From Labia minor (Eukaryota; Arthropoda; Insecta; Dermaptera; Spongiphoridae): a stretch of DNA of 64,000 bases. A program made the position numbers and the translations under genes. The stretch is taken from contig OY720350.1 in the NCBI GenBank assembly GCA_963082975.1, positions 3,061,001-3,125,000 of the forward strand, written 5' to 3'. The notes beneath the pieces are model-generated. The model did not search any database. It was not told where the DNA came from and was given only the letters and a program-made list of their open reading frames with translations. This document shows, piece after piece, positions 13,401 to 27,100 of this stretch (position 1 is its first letter; every line of letters starts with the position of its first letter).

Positions 13401-16400
13401 AATAAATTCGTTCATTTTACATCATAAAAATATTAAAAAAATATATTATAGATATTTCTGATGAATAATTATTTTTTTATGCCTAAAACCTAGGGTCATC
13501 CTACGATGACCTTTCATATTTTTTACGGGAAAATTTAAAAATCAAATTTTTAAAAATAAAGAATAAATTCGTTCATTTTACATCATAAAAATATTAAAAA
13601 AATATATTATAGATATTTCTGATGAATAATTATTTTTTTATGCCTAAAACCTAGGGTCATCCTAAGATGAAATTTCGTAATTTTTAAGGGAAAATTAAAA
13701 AATGAAATTTTTAAAAGTAAATAATAAATTCGTTCATTTTACATCATAAAAATATTAAAAAAATATATTATTGATATTTCTGATGAATAATTATTTTTTA
13801 TGACTAAAACCTAGGGTCATCCTACGATGACATTTCATAATTTTTAAGGGAAAATTAAAAAATGAAATTTTTAAAAATAAATAATAAATTCGTTCATTTT
13901 ACATCATAAAAATATTAAAAAAATATATTATTGATATTTCTGATGAATAATTATTTTTTTATTTCGAAAACCTAGGGTCATCCTACGATGACCTTTCATA
14001 ATTTTTAAGGGAAAATTAAAAAATGAAATTTTTAAAAATAAATAATAAATTCGTTCATTTTACATCATATAAATATTAAAAAAATATATTATTGATATTT
14101 CTGATGAATAATTATTTTTTTATCCCTAAAACCTAGGGTCATCCTACGATGACCTTTCATAATTTTTACGGGAAAATTAAAAAATGAAATTTTTAAAAAT
14201 AAATAATAAATTCGTTCATTTTACATCATAAAAATATTAAAAAAATATATTATTGATATTTCTGTGGAATAATTATTTTTTATGTCGAAAACCTAGGGTC
14301 ATCCTACGATGACCTTTCATATTTTTTACGGGAAAATTAAAAAATCAAATTTTTAAAAATAAAGAATAAATTCGTTCATTTTACATCATAAAAATATTAA
14401 AAAAATATATTATAGATATTTCTGATGAATAATTATTTTTTTATGCCTAAAACCTAGGGTCATCCTAAGATGAAATTTCGTAATTTTTAAGGGAAAATTA
14501 AAAAATGAAATTTTTAAAAGTAAATAATAAATTCGTTCATTTTACATCATAAAAATATTAAAAAAATATATTATTGATATTTCTGATGAATAATTATTTT
14601 TTATGACTAAAACCTAGGGTCATCCTACGATGATCTTTCATATTTTTTACGGGAAAATTAAAAAATCAAATTTTTAAAAATAAAGAATAAATTCGTTCAT
14701 TTTACATCATAAAAATATTAAAAAAATATATTATAGATATTTCTGATGAATAATTATTTTTTTATGACTAAAACCTAGGGTCATCCTTCGATGATCTTTC
14801 ATATTTTTTACGGGAAAATTAAAAAATCAAATTTTTAAAAATAAAGAATAAATTCGTTCATTTTACATCATAAAAATATTAAAAAAATATATTATTGATA
14901 TTTCTGATGAATAATTATTTTTTTATGTCGAAAACCTAGGGTCATCCTACGATGACCTTTCATATTTTTTACGGGAAAATTAAAAAATCAAATTTTTAAA
15001 AATAAAGAATAAATTCGTTCATTTTACATGATAAAAATATTAAAAAAATATATTATAGATATTACTGATGAATAATTATTTTTTTATGCCTAAATCCTAG
15101 GGTCATCCTACGATGACCTTTCATAATTTTTAAGGGAAAATTAAAAAATGAAATTTTTAAAAATAAATAATAAATTCGTTCATTTTACATCATAAAAATA
15201 TTAAAAAAATATATTATTGATATTTCTGATGAATAATTATTTTTTATGCCTAAAACCTAGGGTCATCCTACGATGACCTTTCATAATTTTTAAGGGAAAA
15301 TTAAAAAATGAAATTTTTAAAAAAAAATAATAAATTCGTTCATTTTACATCATAAAAATATTAAAAAAATATATTATTGATATTTCTGATGAATAATTAT
15401 TTTTTTATGTCGAAAACCTAGGGTCATCCTACGATGACCTTTCATAATTTTTAAGGGAAAATTAAAAAATGAAATTTTTAAAAATAAATAATAAATTCGT
15501 TCATTTTACATCATAAAAATATTAAAAAAATATATTATTGATATTTCTGTGGAATAATTATTTTTTTATGTCGAAAACCTAGGGTCATCCTACGATGACC
15601 TTTCATATTTTTTACGGGAAAATTAAAAAATGAAATTTTTAAAAATAAAGATTAAATTCGTTCATTTTACATCATAAAAATATTAAAAAAATATATTATT
15701 GATATTTCTGATGAATAATTATTTTTTATGCCTAAAACCTAGGGTCATCCTACGATGACCTTTCATAATTTTTAAGGGAAAATTAAAAAATGAAATTTTT
15801 AAAAAAAAATAATAAATTCGATCATTTTACATCATAAAAATATTAAAAAAATATATTATTGATATTTCTGATGAATAATTATTTTTTTATGTCGAAAACC
15901 TAGGGTCATCCTACGATGACCTTTCATAATTTTTAAGGGAAAATTAAAAAATGAAATTTTTAAAAATAAATAATAAATTCGTTCATTTTACATCATAAAA
16001 ATATTAAAAAAATATATTATTGATATTTCTGATGAATAATTATTTTTTTATCCCTAAAACCTAGGGTCATCCTACGATGACCTTTAATATTTTCTACGGG
16101 AAAATTAAAAAATGAAATTTTGTAAAATAAAGAATAAATTCGTTCATTTTACATCATAAAAATATTAAAAAAATATATTATAGATATTTCTGATGAATAA
16201 TTATTTTTTTATGCCTAAAACCTAGGGTCATCCTACGATGACCTTTCATAATTTTTAAGGGAAAATTAAAAAATGAAATTTTTAAAAATAAATAATAAAT
16301 TCGTTCATTTTACATCATAAAAATATTAAAAAAATATATTATTGATATTTCTGATGAATAATTATTTTTTTATCCCTAAAACCTAGGGTCATCCTACGAT

Positions 16401-17758
16401 GACCTTTCATAATTTTTACGGGAAAATTAAAAAATGAAATTTTTAAAAATAAATAATAAATTCGTTCATTTTACATCATAAAAATATTAAAAAAATATAT
16501 TATAGATATTTCTGAAGAATAATTATTTTTTTATGCCTAAAACCTAGGGTCATCCTACGATGACCTTTCATAATTTTTAAGGGAAAATTAAAAAATGAAA
16601 TTTTTAAAAATAAATAATAAATTCGTTCATTTTACATCATAAAAATATTAAAAAAATATATTATTGATATTTCTGTTGAATAATTATTTTTTTATGTCGA
16701 AAACCTAGGGTCATCCTACGATGACCTTTCATATTTTTTACGGGAAAATTAAAAAATCAAATTTTTAAAAATAAAGAATAAATTCGTTCATTTTACATCA
16801 TAAAAATATTAAAAAAATATATTATAGATATTTCTGATGAATAATTATTTTTTTATGACTAAAACCTAGGGTCATCCTACGATGACCTTTCATAATTTTT
16901 AAGGGAAAATTAAAAAATGAAATTTTTAAAAATAAATAATAAATTCGTTCATTTTACATCATAAAAATATTAAAAAAATATATTATTGATATTTCTGATG
17001 AATAATTATTTTTTATGTCGAAAACATAGGGTCATCCTACGATGACCTTTAATATTTTTTACGGGAAAATTAAAAAATCAAATTTTTAAAAATAAAGAAT
17101 AAATTCGTTCATTTTACATCATAAAAATATTAAAAAAATATATTATAGATATTTCTGATGAATAATTATTTTTTTATGCCTAAAACCTAGGGTCATCCTA
17201 CGATGACCTTTCATATTTTTTACGGGAAAATTTAAAAATCAAATTTTTAAAAATAAAGAATAAATTCGTTCATTTTACATCATAAAAATATTAAAAAAAT
17301 ATATTATAGATATTTCTGATGAATAATTATTTTTTTATGCCTAAAACCTAGGGTCATCCTAAGATGAAATTTCGTAATTTTTAAGGGAAAATTAAAAAAT
17401 GAAATTTTTAAAAGTAAATAATAAATTCGTTCATTTTACATCATAAAAATATTAAAAAAATATATTATTGATATTTCTGATGAATAATTATTTTTTATGA
17501 CTAAAACCTAGGGTCATCCTACGATGACATTTCATAATTTTTAAGGGAAAATTAAAAAATGAAATTTTTAAAAATAAATAATAAATTCGTTCATTTTACA
17601 TCATAAAAATATTAAAAAAATATATTATTGATATTTCTGATGAATAATTATTTTTTTATTTCGAAAACCTAGGGTCATCCTACGATGACCTTTCATAATT
17701 TTTAAGGGAAAATTAAAAAATGAAATTTTTAAAAATAAATAATAAATTCGTTCATTTT
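10365..17758 (+). repeat. Two tandem copies of a 3697-bp, 23-monomer higher-order repeat
   Basis: Copies are about 10365-14061 and 14062-17758. Markers recur at exactly 3697 bp: ACATCATATAAAT at 10365, 14062 and 17759; ACATGATAA at 11329 and 15026; TTCGATC at 12120 and 15817; and the paired GATGATCTTTCATATT monomers. A partial third copy runs to about 18640 before the monomer order changes. It has private changes, including TATTAATGATATT at about 17947 and GACTAAATCC at about 18464. Shortened relatives lie upstream (TTCGATC at 8744 is only 3376 bp, 21 monomers, before 12120). Confidence 0.8.
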
Positions 17759-20700
17759 ACATCATATAAATATTAAAAAAATATATTATTGATATTTCTG
17801 ATGAATAATTATTTTTTTATCCCTAAAACCTAGGGTCATCCTACGATGACCTTTCATAATTTTTACGGGAAAATTAAAAAATGAAATTTTTAAAAATAAA
17901 TAATAAATTCGTTCATTTTACATCATAAAAATATTAAAAAAATATATTAATGATATTTCTGTGGAATAATTATTTTTTATGTCGAAAACCTAGGGTCATC
18001 CTACGATGACCTTTCATATTTTTTACGGGAAAATTAAAAAATCAAATTTTTAAAAATAAAGAATAAATTCGTTCATTTTACATCATAAAAATATTAAAAA
18101 AATATATTATAGATATTTCTGATGAATAATTATTTTTTTATGCCTAAAACCTAGGGTCATCCTAAGATGAAATTTCGTAATTTTTAAGGGAAAATTAAAA
18201 AATGAAATTTTTAAAAGTAAATAATAAATTCGTTCATTTTACATCATAAAAATATTAAAAAAATATATTATTGATATTTCTGATGAATAATTATTTTTTA
18301 TGACTAAAACCTAGGGTCATCCTACGATGATCTTTCATATTTTTTACGGGAAAATTAAAAAATCAAATTTTTAAAAATAAAGAATAAATTCGTTCATTTT
18401 ACATCATAAAAATATTAAAAAAATATATTATAGATATTTCTGATGAATAATTATTTTTTTATGACTAAATCCTAGGGTCATCCTACGATGATCTTTCATA
18501 TTTTTTACGGGAAAATTAAAAAATCAAATTTTTAAAAATAAAGAATAAATTCGTTCATTTTACATCATAAAAATATTAAAAAAATATATTATTGATATTT
18601 CTGATGAATAATTATTTTTTTATGTCGAAAACCTAGGGTCATCCTACGATGACCTTTCATAATTTTTAAGGGAAAATTAAAAAATGAAATTTTTAAAAAT
18701 AAATAATAAATTCGTTCATTTTACATCATAAAAATATTAAAAAAATATATTATTGATATTTCTGATGAATAATTATTTTTTATGCCTAAAACCTAGGGTC
18801 ATCCTACGATGACCTTTCATATTTTTTACGGGAAAATTTAAAAATCAAATTTTTAAAAATAAAGAATAAATTCGTTCATTTTACATCATAAAAATATTAA
18901 ATAAATATATTATAGATATTTCTGATGAATAATTATTTTTTTATGCCTAAAACCTAGGGTCACCCTAAGATGAAATTTCGTAATTTTTAAGGGAAAATTA
19001 AAAAATGAAATTTTTAAAAGTAAATAATAAATTCGTTCATTTTACATCATAAAAATATTAAAAAAATATATTATTGATATTTCTGATGAATAATTATTTT
19101 TTATGACTATAACCTAGGGTCATCCTACGATGACATTTCATAATTTTTAAGGGAAAATTAAAAAATGAAATTTTTAAAAATAAATAATAAATTCGTTCAT
19201 TTTACATCATAAAAATATTAAAAAAATATATTATTGATATTTCTGATGAATAATTATTTTTTTATGTCGAAAACCTAGGGTCATCCTACGATGACCTTTC
19301 ATAATTTTTAAGGGAAAATTAAAAAATGAAATTTTTAAAAATAAATAATAAATTCGTTCATTTTACATCATAAAAATATTAAAAAAATATATTATTGATA
19401 TTTCTGTTGAATAATTATTTTTTTATGTCGAAAACCTAGGGTCATCCTACGATGACCTTTCATAATTTTTACGGGAAAATTAAAAAATGAAATTTTTAAA
19501 AATAAATAATAAATTCGTTCATTTTACATCATAAAAATATTAAAAAAATATATTATTGATATTTCTGATGAATAATTATTTTTTTATGTCGAAAACCTAG
19601 GGTCATCCTAGGATGACCTTTCATAATTTTTACAGGAAAATTAAAAAATGAAATTTTTAAAAATAAATAATAAATTCGTCTATTTTACATCATAAAAATA
19701 TTAAAAAAATATATTATTGATATTTCTGATGAATAATTATTTTTTTATGCCTAAAACCTAGGGTCATCCTACGATGACCTTTCATAATTTTTAAGGGAAA
19801 ATTAAAAAATGAAATTTTTAAAAATAAATAATAAATTCGTTCATTTTACATCATAAAAATATTAAAAAAATATATTATAGATATTTCTGAAGAATAATTA
19901 TTTTTTTATGCCTAAAACCTAGGGTCATCCTACGATGACCTTTCATAATTTTTAAGGGAAAATTAAAAAATGAAATTTTTAAAAATAAATAATAAATTCG
20001 TTCATTTTACATCATAAAAATATTAAAAAAATATATTATTGATATTTCTGTTGAATAATTATTTTTTTATGTCGAAAACCTAGGGTCATCCTACGATGAC
20101 CTTTCAATTTTTTACGGGAAAATTAAAAAATCAAATTTTTAAAAATAAAGAATAAATTCGTTCATTTTACATCATAAAAATATTAAAAAAATATATTATT
20201 GATATTTCTGATGAATAATTATTTTTTATGCCTAAAACCTAGGGTCATCCTACGATGACCTTTCATAATTTTTAAGGGAAAATTAAAAAATGAAATTTTT
20301 AATAAAAAATAATAAATTTGTTCATTTTACATCATAAAAATATTAAAAAAATATATTATTGATATTTCTGATGAATAATTATTTTTTTATGTCGAAAACC
20401 TAGGGTCATCCTACGATGACCTTTCATAATTTTTACAGGAAAATTAAAAAATGAAATTTTTAAAAATAAATAATAAATTCGTCTATTTTACATCATAAAA
20501 ATATTAAAAAAATATATTATTGATATTTCTGTGGAATAATTATTTTTTTATGTCGAAAACCTAGGGTCATCCTACGATGACCTTTCATATTTTTTACGGG
20601 AAAATTAAAAAATCAAATTTTTAAAAATAAAGAATAAATTCGTTCATTTTACATCATAAAAATATTAAAAAAATATATTATAGATATTTCTGATGAATAA

Positions 20701-23700
20701 TTATTTTTTTATGCCTAAAACCTAGGGTCATCCTACGATGACCTTTCATAATTTTTAAGGGAAAATTAAAAAATGAAATTTTTAAAAATAAATAATAAAT
20801 TCGTTCATTTTACATCATAAAAATATTAAAAAAATATATTATTGATATTTCTGATGAATAATTATTTTTTTATGTCGAAAACCTAGGGTCATCCTACGAT
20901 GACCTTTCATAATTTTTAAGGGAAAATTAAAAAATGAAATTTTTAAAAATAAATAATAAATTCGTTCATTTTACATCATAAAAATATTAAAAAAATATAT
21001 TATTGATATTTCTGATGAATAATTATTTTTTTATGTCGAAAACCTAGGGTCATCCTACGATGACCTTTCATAATTTTTAAGGGAAAATTAAAAAATGAAA
21101 TTTTTAAAAATAAATAATAAATTCGTTCATTTTACATCATAAAAATATTAAAAAAATATATTATTGATATTTCTGATGAATAATTATTTTTTTATCCCTA
21201 AAACCTAGGGTCATCCTACGATGACCTTTCATAATTTTTACGGGAAAATTAAAAAATGAAATTTTTAAAAATAAATAATAAATTCGTTCATTTTACATCA
21301 TAAAAATATTAAAAAAATATATTATTGATATTTCTGATGAATAATTATTTTTTTATGTCGAAAACCTAGGGTCATCCTACGATGACCTTTCATATTTTTT
21401 ACGGGAAAATTAAAAAATCAAATTTTTAAAAATAAAGAATAAATTCGTTCATTTTACATGATAAAAATATTAAAAAAATATATTATAGATATTACTGATG
21501 AATAATTATTTTTTTATGCCTAAATCCTAGGGTCATCCTACGATGACCTTTCATAATTTTTAAGGGAAAATTAAAAAATGAAATTTTTAAAAATAAATAA
21601 TAAATTCGTTCATTTTACATCATAAAAATATTAAAAAAATATATTATTGATATTTCTGATGAATAATTATTTTTTATGCCTAAAACCTAGGGTCATCCTA
21701 CGATGACCTTTCATAATTTTTAAGGGAAAATTACAAAATGAAATTTTTAAAAAAAAATAATAAATTCGTTCATTTTACATCATAAAAATATTAAAAAAAT
21801 ATATTATTGATATTTCTGATGAATAATTATTTTTTTATGTCGAAAACCTAGGGTCATCCTACGATGACCTTTCATAATTTTTAAGGGAAAATTAAAAAAT
21901 GAAATTTTTAAAAATAAATAATAAATTCGTTCATTTTACATCATAAAAATATTAAAAAAATATATTATTGATATTTCTGTGGAATAATTATTTTTTTATG
22001 TCGAAAACCTAGGGTCATCCTACGATGACCTTTCATATTTTTTACGGGAAAATTAAAAAATGAAATTTTTAAAAATAAAGAATAAATTCGTTCATTTTAC
22101 ATCATAAAAATATTAAAAAAATATATTATAGATATTTCTGATGAATAATTATTTTTTTATGCCTAAAACCTAGGGTCATCCTAAGATGAAATTTCGTAAT
22201 TTTTAAGGGAAAATTACAAAATGAAATTTTTAAAAAAAAATAATAAATTCGTTCATTTTACATCATAAAAATATTAAAAAAATATATTATTGATATTTCT
22301 GATGAATAATTATTTTTTTATGTCGAAAACCTAGGGTCATCCTACGATGACCTTTCATAATTTTTAAGGGAAAATTAAAAAATGAAATTTTTAAAAAAAA
22401 ATAATAAATTCGATCATTTTACATCATAAAAATATTAACAAAATATATTATTGATATTTCTGATGAATAATTATTTTTTTATGTCGAAAACCTAGGGTCA
22501 TCCTACGATGACCTTTCATATTTTTTACGGGAAAATTAAAAAATCAAATTTTTAAAAATAAAGAATAAATTCGTTCATTTTACATCATAAAAATATTAAA
22601 AAAATATATTATAGATATTTCTGATGAATAATTATTTTTTTATGCCTAAAACCTAGGGTTATCCTAAGATGAAATTTCGTAATTTTTAAGGGAAAATTAA
22701 AAAATGAAATTTTTAAAAGTAAATAATAAATTCGTTCATTTTACATCATAAAAATATTAAAAAAATATATTATTGATATTTCTGATGAATAATTATTTTT
22801 TATGACTAAAACCTAGGGTCATCCTACGATGACATTTCATAATTTTTAAGGGAAAATTAAAAAATGAAATTTTTAAAAATAAATAATAAATTCGTTCATT
22901 TTACATCATAAAAATATTAAAAAAATATATTATTGATATTTCTGATGAATAATTATTTTTTTATGTCGAAAACCTAGGGTCATCCTACGATGACCTTTCA
23001 TAATTTTTAAGGGAAAATTAAAAAATGAAATTTTTAAAAATAAATAATAAATTCGTTCATTTTACATCATAAAAATATTAAAAAAATATATTATTGATAT
23101 TTCTGTTGAATAATTATTTTTTTATGTCGAAAACCTAGGGTCATCCTACGATGACCTTTCATATTTTTTACGGGAAAATTAAAAAATCAAATTTTTAAAA
23201 ATAAAGAATAAATTCGTTCATTTTACATCATAAAAATATTAAAAAAATATATTATTGATATTTCTGATGAATAATTATTTTTTATGCCTAAAACCTAGGG
23301 TCATCCTACGATGACCTTTCATAATTTTTAAGGGAAAATTAAAAAATGAAATTTTTAATAAAAAATAATAAATTCGTTCATTTTACATCATAAAAATATT
23401 AAAAAAATATATTATTGATATTTCTGATGAATAATTATTTTTTTATGTCGAAAACCTAGGGTCATCCTACGATGACCTTTCATAATTTTTAAGGGAAAAT
23501 TAAAAAATGAAATTTTTAAAAATAAATAATAAATTCGTTCATTTTACATCATAAAAATATTAAAAAAATATATTATTGATATTTCTGTGGAATAATTATT
23601 TTTTTATGTCGAAAACCTAGGGTCATCCTACGATGACCTTTCATATTTTTTACGGGAAAATTAAAAAATCAAATTTTTAAAAATAAAGAATAAATTCGTT

Positions 23701-23740
23701 CATTTTACATCATAAAAATATTAAAAAAATATATTATAGA

Positions 23741-23745
23741 TATTT
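23741..23745 (+). repeat. Left target-site duplication TATTT
   Basis: The five bases before the 5' LTR are TATTT, repeated directly after the 3' LTR at 28469-28473. Removing the element and one copy restores the satellite motif GATATTTCTGATG. Five-base duplications are typical of Ty1/copia integration. Confidence 0.93.
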
Positions 23746-24021
23746 TGTTAGAAATACATTTCGTATATTTCCGCCACTCATAAGACGCCATCTATCGCTC
23801 AAGCTATAAAGCATATATTCATATAGTTTGACAGCCATTACATGTGTTCGATTTATATTATACATTTTGTTTCTTTGTTCTATAAATTTTAACTAATTAA
23901 TAATTGTAATCTATTAATAATAATAAATAATCTTGTTTTTTGATTGAATAAATATATATATAAACTTTAAACTGTGATTTGTTCTTTCAACGGACTTCCT
24001 CGATCTAACCGACCTCTAACA
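23746..24021 (+). repeat. 5' long terminal repeat (276 bp)
   Basis: Begins TGTTAG and ends CTAACA, perfect 6-bp inverted termini with the canonical TG...CA ends. It matches 28193-28468 base for base by eye. It holds a TATA box (23805-23811) and two AATAAA signals (23922-23927, 23947-23952). In LTR elements this copy supplies the promoter of the genomic RNA. Confidence 0.96.
23805..23811 (+). promoter_or_regulatory. Putative TATA box of the retrotransposon promoter
   Basis: TATAAAG lies 59 bp into the 5' LTR, the only strong TATA-box match in its first third. Transcription would be expected to start about 25-30 bp downstream, near 23835-23840, defining the U3/R boundary. The exact start site is inferred. 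Confidence 0.55.
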
Positions 24022-24035
24022 GGTTATGGGCCCAG
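24022..24035 (+). promoter_or_regulatory. Primer-binding site for a half-molecule of initiator tRNA-Met
   Basis: GGTTATGGGCCCAG begins directly after the 5' LTR. It is the perfect 14-nt complement of CTGGGCCCATAACC, the anticodon stem-loop part of eukaryotic initiator tRNA-Met, including the CAT anticodon. Complementarity to the internal tRNA sequence rather than its 3' end means priming by a tRNA cleaved in the anticodon loop, as established for Drosophila copia. The match ends at 24035, where ATTTG replaces the expected continuation. Confidence 0.9.
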
Positions 24036-24152
24036 ATTTGTGCGTATGAAAAAACGAACAAAGTGAATCAGTTTAAATATAAACTAATAAAAATTATTAA
24101 CTTTAAAATAAAATTATATAAATAATATTTAATATATTTATATACTATAAAG
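24036..24152 (+). other. Untranslated leader between primer site and Gag-Pol
   Basis: An A/T-rich leader of 117 bp with no ORF of note. RNA packaging and dimerisation signals usually lie in this part of LTR elements, but I recognise no specific motif. The start codon at 24153 has A at -3 (CTATAAAGATG), a favourable context for initiation. Confidence 0.6.
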
Positions 24153-27100
24153 ATGAATTTTTGTAAAATCGAAACTCTTAACAAAGACAATTATGATACA
24201 TGGAAGATGCAAATGCAGGCCCTACTTATCAAAAATGATGAATGGTCATACGTGATTGGTGAAATTAAAAAACCCGTTGCGACTGCCTCCGATGCCGCTT
24301 CTACGTCTGCAGTTACAGAATGGATTAAAAACGACAGAAAGGCAAGATCAGACATTATTTTATGCATTAGCCCCTCCGAACTTAAACAAATAAAAAATTG
24401 CGAATCCTCTTACGAAGTTTGGCAAAAATTAGAATCAATTTATCAATCAAAAGGTCCCGCAAGAAAAGCAACACTTTTGAAACAATTGACTCTTACTAAA
24501 ATGGAACAGGGCGAAGATATTAAGAATCATCTCAACAGATTTTTCGATGCAGTTGATAAGTTGAAAGATATGGAAGTAGAAATCAACTCAGATTTATTAT
24601 CTATTATGCTTCTATATAGTCTACCTGCAAGTTATGAAAACTTTCGATGCGCGATTGAATCACGTGACAATCTTCCAACCCCCGAAACATTAAAAATTAA
24701 AATTTTAGAAGAAAGTGAAGCACGCAAGAATGAAGAGCGAATTTCAAATTCCAATGCAATGTTTGTTAAAAGAAAATTCTTCAAGAGATATCAAGCTTCA
24801 GAAAATTCTTCGAATGAGAAACAAAGAAAAGGTACATTTAAATTTCGTTGTAATTCATGTAAAGAAATTGGCCATAAAGCTGCACATTGTAAAAATAAAT
24901 ATAAAAATAAAAATCAACAGGATGCTAAATCTTCTGAACAAGTTGGTCTTATTGCTAATGAAGCTTTCACCTCCGATTCAACTAATATAAAACAGAAATG
25001 GTGTTTAGATAGTGGTGCTTCTTCACACTTATGTAAGAATATAAATGAATTTGTTGAAATTGATAATACCAAGCATGGTACACTCAAGTTAGCCAACAAT
25101 TCATCAACTAGTATATTAGCTGAAGGAAAAGCTGAATTCAAGACAGAAGTTTCAGGTAATTTAAAACATGTAATTTTGGATAAGGCTCTTCACGTGCCCG
25201 ACCTACGGACGAATCTTTTATCAGTGAGCAAGATAACTCAAAAAGGATTCGAAGTTACATTTAAAAAGGATTCCGCATTCATTATTGGTCCTGATAAGCA
25301 AACGAAGATAATTGCTAAAAAGGAAGGTGATTTATATTTTGTTCAAGAAACTGAAGAATCATGCAAAGTAGCAACTAAGATTAAAAATTCTTTTAATGAT
25401 ATTATGTTATGGCATCAACGCCTAGGACATTTAAATTCTAAGGATCTCTACAATTTAAGAAGCAGAGGAATCATTAAAAACCTGAATATGGAAATTAATG
25501 ATGAAATAAACTGCGACGTCTGCTTTCAGGGGAAGATGACACGATCTTCATTTCCGAAGATATCTGAAAGAAAAACAAATATTTTGGAGCTCATTCACTC
25601 TGACGTATGTGGTCCGATGAGAACTGAATCTTTGAACAAATCCAAATATTTTATTGAATTTATTGACGATAATTCAAGATGGTGCGAAGTGAGATTTCTG
25701 AGGTCTAAAGATCAAGTCCTCGAAGCTACTAAAGAGTTCATCGCTCTTGCCGAAAAGCAGCTTGGGAAGAAAATTAAATGTCTTCAGACAGACAATGGAA
25801 CGGAATATTTAAACCAAGACTTCGATAAATTCCTTAAAGAAAATGGAATTACCAGGCGATTGACGGTCCCATACAACCCAGAACAAAATGGAGTTTCTGA
25901 AAGGAAGAACAGAACTTTGCTGAATACCGCAAGATGTCTTCTGATGCAATCAGGTCTACCTCCAAAATTTTGGGCTGAAGCTGTGAATACCGCCAACTAT
26001 ATCAGAAATCGTTGTCCTACGAAAAGCTTAAATAGAAAAACTCCTTACGAATTGTGGAATAAGAAAATTCCCAACATCGAGAATTTTAAAGTTTTTGGCT
26101 GCAAAGTATTATTTTTGAATCGAAATCCCGGAAGAGGAAAATTTGACTCTAGATGCAAGGAAGGTATTTTTCTCGGATATTCTGAAGAGTCCAAAGGCTA
26201 TCGTATTTGGATACCTAAAGAAATGAAAGTCGAAATATCCAGAGACGTGAAATTTATAGAAAATTTTAAAAGAAATTTTAATCAATTTTCAAATTTAGAA
26301 ATTGAAGTAGCTGAAAAAGAAGAAATAGATTCAAGCCAACAACTTATTCATTTAGAAAATAATGAAGAATTCCTCGAAGATGCTTCCGAAAATGAAGAGG
26401 TTTCCGCAGACAAACCCGAAAGTTCATCCAGAAGAAGGGGAAGACCTAGATTATTAAGAACCGGTTTTCCTGGTCGTCCTAAAAAGCAATTTTCCCAAGA
26501 ATCAGTTCAGACATTATTGAGTTATGAACAGTCATTTTTAAGTGAAGTTTCTTTAAAAGAAGCTATGAATAGCCCAGAAGCTGAAGAATGGAATCGAGCC
26601 ATCTCGACGGAAGTTCAATCAATTCTTGAAAACGACACTTGGAAATTGGAGAAAAGACCTGAAGATAAAGAAATAATCGGTAGCAGAATTGTGCTTAGAA
26701 ATAAATTTCGAAGTGATGGAACAATAGAAAGGAAGAAAGCTCGCCTAGTCGCTCAAGGTTTTAAACAAATACCCGGAGTTCATTTCAACGAGACGTTTGC
26801 TCCAGTTGCTCGTATGAGTTCCATTCGACTTTTATCTTCGTTAGCCGTTCAATATGAAATGAAAATTCATCAATTGGACATCACATGTGCTTACCTGAGT
26901 GGACATCTTAATGAAGAAATTTTCATGGAGCCACCTAAAAATCTTAAAGAAATCCTCAAAAATATCACTGAAGATAATGAAGTTTGTGAAAACATTAAGA
27001 AGAAAGCTGAAAGGATGCTCGAAGAGTTACTCGTTGGTGACAAAGTTTGCCGTCTAAACAAGGCTCTATACGGTCTTCGTCAAGCAGGAAGAAGTTGGCA

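Larger units (their letters stand above)
1..23745 (+). repeat. 161-bp AT-rich satellite array, left arm
   Basis: Uninterrupted head-to-tail array. Successive CCTTTCATAA-type starts fall at 1, 162, 323, 484 and 645, giving a 161-bp unit. Some monomers are 160 bp because a T7 run before ATG is T6. A standard monomer contains an A/T-tract part, the segment AAATTCGTTCATTTTACATC, a TTATTGAT or TTATAGAT variant, GATATTTCTGATG, the T run, then GTCGAAAACC, CCTAAAACC or CCCTAAAACC, and finally CTAGGGTCATCCTACGATGA. I count about 30 G/C in 161 (roughly 19%). About 148 monomers, all in one orientation. Stops occur in all frames and nothing here supports a protein-coding gene. Long homogeneous arrays of this kind usually belong to constitutive heterochromatin, often pericentromeric; that location is inferred, not shown. 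Confidence 0.97.

Noticed and set aside
24022..24035. tRNA gene
   Set aside because: Only 14 nt of the complement of initiator tRNA-Met are present, directly after the LTR; it is a primer-binding site.
24715..24990. 91-codon plus-strand ORF inside gag
   Set aside because: It is in another frame of the Gag-Pol gene, is lysine/leucine-rich by composition and has no recognisable domain. It is a shadow of the real frame.
25152..25162. Splice donor TCAG/GTAATT for a Gag subgenomic RNA
   Set aside because: Drosophila copia makes such an RNA, but this site falls inside the protease domain and no matching acceptor could be supported.
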